Assembly: GCA_017305815.1 (NCBI GenBank) | Contig: JAFKJZ010000421.1 | Span: 1-5,566, forward strand | From: Hyphomicrobiales bacterium | Lineage (GTDB): Bacteria; Pseudomonadota; Alphaproteobacteria; Rhizobiales; Kaistiaceae | Reading direction: 5' to 3' | DNA length: 5,566 bases | In this document: piece after piece, positions 1-5,566 of the stretch | Layout of the letters: every line of letters begins with the position of its first letter | How positions within the stretch are numbered: position 1 is the first letter of the stretch | Notes under the pieces: generated by a model | Databases searched by the model: none | The model's input: the letters and a program-made list of their open reading frames with translations, nothing else | What the model was told of the DNA's origin: nothing | Position numbers and translations under genes: made by a program

Positions 1-1
1 A

Positions 2-409
2 GGGGGCAAGGGCGTCGATTCGACCGCCTCGTCCGATGCGGCGCTCGCAGCCGGCAAGGCGCTGGCGCGCGCCAGCGGCGCGGTCGTCGCCATCACCGGC
101 GAGACCGACTACGTCACGGACGGGGATACGGTGGTGGCGGTCACCGGCGGCAGTCCGCTGATGCCGCTTTCGACCGCTCTCGGCTGCGCGCTCTCGGCGA
201 CCGTGGCGGCGTTCGCCGCCGTGCGTCCGCGCTTCGAGGCCGCCGTGGCGGCGCTCGCCGTCTATGGCGCCGCCGGCGCCGCGGCCGCTGCGCGCGTGAC
301 CGGGCCGGGACACCTTCCCGCCGAACTGTGCGATGCGCTCCACGCCGCCGATGCCGGCATGCTCGAGCGTTACGCCACGATCAAGACCGTTGAAGAGGTG
401 AATGTCTGA
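2..409 (+). CDS. thiM: Hydroxyethylthiazole kinase, C-terminal half (5' end outside window)
   Basis: ThiM phosphorylates 4-methyl-5-(2-hydroxyethyl)thiazole with ATP in the cytosol, feeding salvaged thiazole to ThiE. The frame is open from the left edge and gives 135 visible residues, about half the usual length of roughly 265-270. Seen directly: a GKGVDST stretch at visible residues 2-8, then a VVAITGETDYVTDG block at 28-41, the ribokinase-like segment typical of ThiM. Next comes GGSPLMPLSTALGCALSA at 49-66, whose Cys62 matches the conserved Cys of the phosphate-binding loop. The usual GTGC reads ALGC here, which may be a clade variant. The rest is Ala-rich helix, as expected for the C-terminus. 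The stop TGA (407-409) shares its A with the ATG of thiE, so the two are surely co-transcribed and probably translationally coupled. Assignment is firm from motifs plus neighbour. Confidence 0.93.
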   Translation, partial: GGKGVDSTASSDAALAAGKALARASGAVVAITGETDYVTDGDTVVAVTGGSPLMPLSTALGCALSATVAAFAAVRPRFEAAVAALAVYGAAGAAAAARVTGPGHLPAELCDALHAADAGMLERYATIKTVEEVNV

Positions 410-1086
410 TGAGCCGTCCTTTCGATCTTTCGCTCTATCTCGTCACCGACGAGGATCTTGCCGGGCCGCGCGGCGTCGTCGAGACCGTCCGCGCCGCCAT
501 TGATGGCGGCGTCACGCTCGTCCAGCACCGCTTCAAGCAGGGTTCGACCCGCGATTTCGTCGCGACGGCGTCGGCGCTGGTCGACTTGCTGCGGCCGCGC
601 GGCATCCCGCTCATCATCAATGATCGCGTCGACGTCGCGCTGGCGGTCGACGCCGATGGCGTGCATGTCGGCCAGAGCGACATGCGGGTCGCCAAAGTGC
701 GCGAGCTGATCGGCCCGGATCGCATCCTCGGCCTGTCGGCGGCGCAGATGCACGAACTGACGCCGGAAGAACTCGGCCCGATCGACTATCTCGGTGTCGG
801 CCCGGTCTTCGCCACCTCGACCAAGCCGAATGCGCCGGATCCGATCGGCTTCGAGCATCTCGGTCGCGTCAAGAGGACGGTGGGCCTGCCCGTCGTCGCC
901 ATCGGCGGCCTGAAGCCGGAGCATGTCGAACCGACGCTGGCAGCGGGCGCCGATGGCCTCGCCATTGTCTCCGCCATCATCGCGGCGGAAGACCCTGCGG
1001 CGGCGGCGCGCGATTTTCCACCCGCATCGCCCGCTTTCGCGGCCAATAGGCTGACCTTTTCCAATTCGGAACAAGTTCTGCCCTGA
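409..1086 (+). CDS. thiE: Thiamine-phosphate synthase (thiamine-phosphate pyrophosphorylase)
   Basis: ThiE condenses HMP pyrophosphate with thiazole phosphate to make thiamine phosphate, releasing pyrophosphate; it is a cytosolic TIM barrel. The 225-aa product begins with LYLVTD (residues 9-14). Pyrimidine and pyrophosphate ligands are visible: Q39-x-R41-x-K43 in VQHRFK, N71-D72 in LIINDR, D91 in GVHVGQSD, T136/T138/K139 in GPVFATSTK, the IGG loop at 165-167 and VSAI at 187-190. All key residues are present, so the enzyme should be active. The ATG at 409 overlaps the thiM stop, with AGAGG at 394-398 as ribosome site. Odd point: after about residue 203 the protein leaves the family pattern and runs into a non-helical 20-residue tail. 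In another frame the DNA reads as a basic helix-like ending with a stop at 1047-1049, suggesting a single-base change near 1014-1017. The core fold is unaffected. Confidence 0.95.
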   Translation: MSRPFDLSLYLVTDEDLAGPRGVVETVRAAIDGGVTLVQHRFKQGSTRDFVATASALVDLLRPRGIPLIINDRVDVALAVDADGVHVGQSDMRVAKVRELIGPDRILGLSAAQMHELTPEELGPIDYLGVGPVFATSTKPNAPDPIGFEHLGRVKRTVGLPVVAIGGLKPEHVEPTLAAGADGLAIVSAIIAAEDPAAAARDFPPASPAFAANRLTFSNSEQVLP

Positions 1087-1142
1087 TCGTGCAGGTTCAG
1101 TTGAAGACGGTGGCGTGGCATAGTCGCTCCAACGTTCCCACC

Positions 1143-1148
1143 GAGGAG
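1143..1148 (+). promoter_or_regulatory. Ribosome binding site of aceB
   Basis: GAGGAG lies five bases before the ATG at 1154. It is the best Shine-Dalgarno match near the reading frame and fixes this ATG as the start. Confidence 0.8.
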
Positions 1149-1153
1149 TTGTC

Positions 1154-2749
<1,596 letters not shown>

Positions 2750-2759
2750 TCCGGCCCGA

Positions 2760-2787
2760 TTGACGCGTCGACCGCGTCGACTAAGAT
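2760..2787 (+). promoter_or_regulatory. Candidate sigma-70-type promoter for the VOC-protein gene
   Basis: TTGACG (2760-2765; 5 of 6 to TTGACA) is separated by 16 bases from TAAGAT (2782-2787; 4 of 6 to TATAAT). It sits just after aceB and upstream of the next gene, and its spacer lies entirely within a tandem 9-base repeat. Matches of this quality occur by chance, so this is a suggestion only. Confidence 0.3.
2764..2781. repeat. Two tandem copies of CGCGTCGAC
   Basis: Copies at 2764-2772 and 2773-2781 are identical and adjacent. Each contains the palindrome GTCGAC, so the unit could also be read as two palindromic half-sites with a three-base spacer, as in a protein-binding site. No regulator is recognised. 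Confidence 0.6.
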
Positions 2788-2788
2788 C

Positions 2789-2813
2789 GCGGCAGGCTGG
2801 TGCAGCCTGCCGC
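2789..2813. terminator. Perfect 10-bp hairpin after aceB; possible terminator
   Basis: GCGGCAGGCT (2789-2798) pairs perfectly with AGCCTGCCGC (2804-2813) around the loop GGTGC, 39 bases after the aceB stop. The stem is strong and GC-rich, but only two T residues follow it, so intrinsic termination is uncertain. If the promoter ending at 2787 is real, the hairpin would instead lie at the start of the downstream transcript. Confidence 0.5.
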
Positions 2814-2872
2814 TTGCGCCCTTCGGGGTATGGTGAATGCACCGGATGAACCGAACCTGATCCGTTGGCCCC

Positions 2873-2924
2873 GGCGAACGCCTCAGCAATGCAAGCACTG
2901 ACGTGACTGCGTTCGCCCTGAGGC
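2873..2924. repeat. Two overlapping inverted repeats just before the VOC-protein ribosome site
   Basis: GGCGAACGC (2873-2881) is the exact reverse complement of GCGTTCGCC (2909-2917). GCCTCAG (2880-2886) is the exact reverse complement of CTGAGGC (2918-2924). The pairs share bases 2880-2881, and their arms alternate rather than nest, so as RNA the two full stems are alternatives. The second stem ends directly against the ribosome site at 2925. This could be an operator or an RNA switch-like leader; function is unknown. Confidence 0.55.
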
Positions 2925-2930
2925 AAGGAA
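2925..2930 (+). promoter_or_regulatory. Ribosome binding site that selects the ATG at 2939
   Basis: AAGGAA ends eight bases before ATG 2939. The upstream in-frame GTG at 2903 has no comparable site and would place this Shine-Dalgarno sequence inside the coding region, so the ATG is preferred. Confidence 0.7.
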
Positions 2931-2938
2931 CAGGTTGT

Positions 2939-3505
2939 ATGCGCGATTTTCGCGATGCCAAATCCATGGCAAAGGCGCTGCGGGCGGTGATGGCCGAGCG
3001 CGATATCGAACTCACCCACAGCGAAACGCTCGAGATCGTAGCCCGCCAGTTCGGGCTCGACGACTGGAACGTCCTCGCGGCGGCGATCGCCGCCGAAGCC
3101 GACCCGATCAAGGCTGCCGCGGCGGACGGATTGCAATTCACTCGGGTGATCCCGATCCTGCGGATCTTCGACATCGCCAAGGCGATGGAATTCTATCGCG
3201 ATTTCCTCGGCTTCCATGTCGATTGGGAGCATCGCTACGGCGAGGGCATGCCGCTCTATGCGCAGATCTCGCGCGCCGGCGCGGTGCTGCATCTCTCCGA
3301 GCATCACGGCGACGCCAGCCCTGGCTCGACCGTGTTCGTCTGGATGCGCGGGATCGAGGCCTTCCACCGCGAGCTTCTGGCCAAGAAGTATGGCTATTCG
3401 CGCCCGGGGCTTCAGGATACCGGCTTTGACGCCCGCATGGTGCAGGTGCCGGATCCGTTCGGCAACCGCATCCGCTTTCATGAGGCCAATTCCGAAAGCC
3501 CGTAG
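2939..3505 (+). CDS. Glyoxalase/bleomycin-resistance (VOC) superfamily protein with N-terminal helical domain
   Basis: The 188-aa cytosolic protein has two parts. Residues 1-53 form a helical module, beginning MRDFRDAK, with HSETLEIVARQFGLDDWNVL at 27-46; it resembles the glyoxalase-related N-terminal domain found on some proteobacterial VOC proteins. Residues 66-182 are a VOC domain: IPILRIFDIAKAMEFYRDFLGF (71-92), GAVLHLSEH (114-122), TVFVWMRGIEAF (131-142) and VPDPFGNRIRFHE (170-182). The VWxRG segment and the DPFGN ending resemble bleomycin-binding proteins. R179 sits where metal-dependent glyoxalase I enzymes have a metal-binding Glu, and the first strand lacks a His ligand. I therefore infer a binding or sequestration role rather than glyoxalase catalysis; the ligand is unknown. 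The start at 2939 is chosen over GTG 2903 from the ribosome site. It converges on the minus-strand transporter gene. Confidence 0.85.
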   Translation: MRDFRDAKSMAKALRAVMAERDIELTHSETLEIVARQFGLDDWNVLAAAIAAEADPIKAAAADGLQFTRVIPILRIFDIAKAMEFYRDFLGFHVDWEHRYGEGMPLYAQISRAGAVLHLSEHHGDASPGSTVFVWMRGIEAFHRELLAKKYGYSRPGLQDTGFDARMVQVPDPFGNRIRFHEANSESP

Positions 3506-3546
3506 CCGTCCGGCGTGTTTCAGTGCGCGATCGACTTCCGGTATCT

Positions 3547-3572
3547 CCCCAACCCGACCGCTCGGGTTGGGG
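3547..3572. terminator. Bidirectional terminator hairpin between convergent genes
   Basis: CCCCAACCCGA (3547-3557) pairs perfectly over 11 bp with TCGGGTTGGGG (3562-3572) around the loop CCGC. It lies 41 bases after the VOC-protein stop and 10 bases after the transporter stop on the opposite strand, exactly where a shared terminator is expected. No clear T-run follows on either strand, so it may work with other factors or mainly protect RNA 3' ends. Confidence 0.75.
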
Positions 3573-3582
3573 CCTTGTGCGT

Positions 3583-5082
3583 CTAGACCTCGACCGCCGA
3601 AGGGGCGGGGCCGCGGGTGCTGCGCAGCGGGCGCTCTTCCATGATTGCGAGCAGCGCCAGCGAAATGGCGATGCAGATCGTCGCCGCGATGAACACGCCA
3701 CGGAAAGCGCCGGCGAGCGAAATGCCGGCCCCGGCTGCTGCGGCAATCTTGGCCTCGACCGATCCGCCTTCGCCGCCGGAGATCGCACCGAGGCCGGCGA
3801 GGAAGATCGCGCCGAAGGCTGCGACCAGGATGGCGCTGCCGAGCGAGCGCATGAAGTTGATCTTCGCCGGCGCGGGACCGAGGTGAGGCGCCTGCACGGC
3901 GTTCTGGGCCACCACGATCGTCACCGGGAATATCGTGCCGAGGCCGTCGCCGATGAAGGCCAGGACGATCTCGATCGAGATCACGTCCATCCGGCCGGCA
4001 AAGGCGGCGAGCAGGGCGGTCAGGATCATCGCGACGGCCAGGCCGATGGTCGGCGAGCGCTTGTAGTGCTGGACGCGGGCCATGACGCGGCCGGAGAACT
4101 GGGCGCCGAACACCGTTCCGATCGAGAGGGGGATCAGCGCGAAGCCCGATTCCGCCGCCGACAGATGCAGCACCGACTGGAAGAACAGCGGCATGTAGAT
4201 CGACAGGCCGACCATGGTGCCGATGCCGAAGAAGCCGGCGAGCGTCGCCGTCGCCACCACCTGGTCGCGCAGCACGCCGACCGGCAGGAATGGCTCCGGC
4301 GCTGTCAGGACGCGAGCGACGAAGAGCACCCACGCCGCCGCCGAGGCCAGCAGGAGCGAGATGATCGGCAGCGAGCCCCACGGATAGTTGACGCCGCCCC
4401 AGCTCAGCGCCAGCAGCAGCAGCACGGCCGCCGCCACCAGCAGCACGGCGCCGACCACGTCGAGCCGGTGCGGGCGATCGTTGCGCGGCAGCTTCTTCAG
4501 TGCGTTGAACGTCATGGCGAAGGCGATGAGGCCGAGCGGCAGGTTGATCCAGAAGATGACCGACCAGTGCAGCGCCTCGGAAAGCACGCCGCCCAGCACC
4601 GGGCCGGCGACGCTGGCGCTGGCGAAGACGGCGCCGAAATAGCCCATGTACTTGGCGCGCTCCTTGGGCGGGATCGCGTCGCCCGTGATCGTATGGGCCA
4701 GCGAGATCAGGCCGCCTCCGCCGAGACCCTGCAGGAAACGGGCGAGGATCAGCCCGGTCATGGTTGGCGCCAGCGCGCAGGCGATCGACCCGACGATGAA
4801 GATGGCGATGGCGATCAGCAGCACCGTGCGCCGGCCATGGATGTCGCTGAGCTTGCCGTAGAGCGGCGTCACCGCCGTCGATGACAGCAAGTAGGCGGTC
4901 ACGACCCAGGCGATGTTCTGCAGGTCACCGAGCTCGCGGCCGATGGTCGGCAGCGCGGTTGCCACGATGGTCTGGTCGAGAGCGGCCAGGAACATGGCCA
5001 GCATGACGCCGAGGACGATCGAGCGAACGGTCGCATGGTCGAGCGGAGCCGGACCTGGGCGCGAGGAAACGGAAGCATCCAT
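3583..5082 (-). CDS. DHA2-family (EmrB/QacA-like) MFS drug:H+ antiporter
   Basis: This inner-membrane exporter likely moves hydrophobic or cationic compounds out using the proton gradient; the substrate cannot be read from sequence. The 499-aa protein fits the 14-helix DHA2 family. After a ~20-residue cytosolic start, helix 1 carries the D1-type motif LDQTIVATALPTI (35-47) with D36. Motif A is GKLSDIHGRR (76-85). ARFLQGLGGGG (114-124) follows, and motif C, GPVLGGVL (160-167), precedes the conserved HWSVIFWINLPLG (172-184). Further helices run to about 482, and the tail is charged. A TTG-initiated extension to 5130 is possible but has no ribosome site and adds 16 Pro/Gly-rich residues, so ATG 5082 is preferred although its own Shine-Dalgarno match is poor. 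It lies downstream of a second DHA2 gene on the same strand, separated by 178 bp. No EmrA-type adaptor is visible. Confidence 0.93.
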   Translation of the reverse strand: MDASVSSRPGPAPLDHATVRSIVLGVMLAMFLAALDQTIVATALPTIGRELGDLQNIAWVVTAYLLSSTAVTPLYGKLSDIHGRRTVLLIAIAIFIVGSIACALAPTMTGLILARFLQGLGGGGLISLAHTITGDAIPPKERAKYMGYFGAVFASASVAGPVLGGVLSEALHWSVIFWINLPLGLIAFAMTFNALKKLPRNDRPHRLDVVGAVLLVAAAVLLLLALSWGGVNYPWGSLPIISLLLASAAAWVLFVARVLTAPEPFLPVGVLRDQVVATATLAGFFGIGTMVGLSIYMPLFFQSVLHLSAAESGFALIPLSIGTVFGAQFSGRVMARVQHYKRSPTIGLAVAMILTALLAAFAGRMDVISIEIVLAFIGDGLGTIFPVTIVVAQNAVQAPHLGPAPAKINFMRSLGSAILVAAFGAIFLAGLGAISGGEGGSVEAKIAAAAGAGISLAGAFRGVFIAATICIAISLALLAIMEERPLRSTRGPAPSAVEV

Positions 5083-5169
5083 GGAATATCGCCAATGTGA
5101 TTGTGCGCCCGCCGGGGGTGGGCCGGGCAAGAGGGGCGCCTGAGGAATCTGGTTCAGTCAGGGCACCCG

Positions 5170-5198
5170 ACACTAGTCCTGTTGCCCGCCGATCTCAA
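5170..5198 (-). promoter_or_regulatory. Candidate promoter for the DHA2 transporter gene
   Basis: Read on the minus strand, TTGAGA (5193-5198) is followed after 17 bases by TAGTGT (5170-5175). The -35 matches the sigma-70 consensus at 5 of 6 positions and the -10 at only 3 of 6. It lies in the 178-bp gap between the two transporter genes. No convincing operator palindrome or terminator was found in this gap. Weak evidence. Confidence 0.25.
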
Positions 5199-5260
5199 TC
5201 CGCGGTCTTGGATCGAGCGAGGGGCGAGTGGCAGGAACCCGGAGGATGAACAGGGACGGC

Positions 5261-5566
5261 CTAGTGGCCGCCCCCGCCGCCTGCCGGTGCGCCCTGCGGC
5301 TTCTGCGCCAGCGGGACCAGCAGGACTATTCCCGCGAAGATGACGGCGAGCACGAGGAACACGTCCGAGAACGCCATCACCAGGGCCTCGCGCTTGACCG
5401 ACTGGGTCAAGGTCTTGATCGCCGCCAGGTTGGCGTCGGAGCCGAGCGTGGCGGAGTGAGGGCATCGCTCGGCCCAGGATCAGGGCCGACAGCGCGAGAA
5501 GCGCGCCGTTGAGGCCGTGGTGGGCGCCGAGGTGGACGGCAATCTCGCCGGTTCGTTCGTCGATCA
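5261..5566 (-). pseudogene. C-terminal end of a second DHA2-family MFS transporter, split by an apparent frameshift (5' end outside window)
   Basis: Reading in from the right edge, one minus-strand frame encodes IDERTGEIAVHLGAHHGLNG and then a helix-like ALLALSALILGRAMP down to about 5462. The family-like sequence then continues in a different frame: SATLGSDANLAAIKTLTQS, VKREALVMAFSDVFLVLAVI and a final membrane helix, ending with a charged and Gly-rich tail and a TAG at 5261-5263. This matches the usual end of DHA2 exporters (soluble loop, conserved REA-x-V-M-A-F-x-D, last helix). The second part is closed upstream by a stop at 5480-5482 and has no ordinary start codon. Removing one base from the GGG at 5460-5462 (CCC on the coding strand) would join the parts. 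The uncorrected first frame runs to 5154 and loses the last helix. Family call is fairly sure; whether the break is real or a sequencing error is open. Confidence 0.65.

Noticed and set aside
1087..1153. Possible aceB promoter at TTGAAG (1101-1106).
   Set aside because: No acceptable -10 element lies 15-19 bases downstream.
2830..2901. A 23-codon open frame that could encode a leader peptide.
   Set aside because: The ribosome site is poor (GGGG almost touching the ATG) and no run of one amino acid suggests attenuation. It is mentioned only as context for the inverted repeats, not annotated as a gene.
2903..2938. GTG-initiated N-terminal extension of the VOC protein.
   Set aside because: It lacks its own ribosome site, and the good AAGGAA site would fall inside it. 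The family-like sequence begins at the ATG at 2939.
3523..4884. A 453-codon plus-strand open frame opposite the transporter gene.
   Set aside because: It is extremely rich in Arg, Gln, Asp, Glu, Gly and His, the typical mirror image of membrane-protein codons, and has no conserved motif.
5107..5128. GCCCG...CGGGC inverted repeat upstream of the transporter.
   Set aside because: Only five bases pair and the sequence is nearly all G and C, so chance pairing is likely.
5083..5130. TTG-initiated 16-residue extension of the DHA2 transporter.
   Set aside because: No ribosome site precedes the TTG, and the added residues are Pro/Gly-rich and unlike the family. ATG 5082 gives a normal short cytosolic N-terminus.

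Overview
This is a GC-rich chromosomal window with dense gene packing, short intergenic gaps and strong G/C preference at third codon positions. Together with the gene families present, this suggests an alphaproteobacterium, probably of the Hyphomicrobiales (Rhizobiales). That assignment rests on composition and protein flavour only. I see no insertion sequence, phage gene, CRISPR array, tRNA or rRNA.

Layout. Positions 1-1086 (+) hold the end of a thiamine-salvage operon: the C-terminal half of thiM (hydroxyethylthiazole kinase), joined by a one-base stop/start overlap to thiE (thiamine-phosphate synthase). Together they phosphorylate recovered thiazole and condense it with the pyrimidine moiety to give thiamine phosphate. 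Positions 1154-2749 (+) hold aceB, malate synthase isoform A, the second enzyme of the glyoxylate shunt. A 189-bp gap then carries a short tandem repeat, a strong hairpin, a possible promoter and two overlapping inverted repeats. Positions 2939-3505 (+) encode a two-domain VOC/bleomycin-resistance-like protein with an N-terminal glyoxalase-related helical domain.

A perfect 11-bp hairpin at 3547-3572 separates this plus-strand block from two minus-strand genes, both DHA2-family (EmrB/QacA-like) drug:H+ antiporters. One is complete (3583-5082). The other enters from the right edge (5261-5566), and only its C-terminal end is visible. The transporters and the bleomycin-resistance-like protein give the right half a possible toxin-tolerance flavour, but no sequence evidence ties them into one system.

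The most notable anomalies are two apparent reading-frame breaks. One lies near the 3' end of thiE, giving it an atypical tail; the other lies in the right-edge transporter gene and splits its conserved C-terminal region between two frames. Both can be explained by a single-base length change in a short homopolymer, so sequencing error and real mutation must both be considered. I found no convincing undescribed system here; the window looks like ordinary metabolic and efflux genes with a few regulatory-looking repeats.
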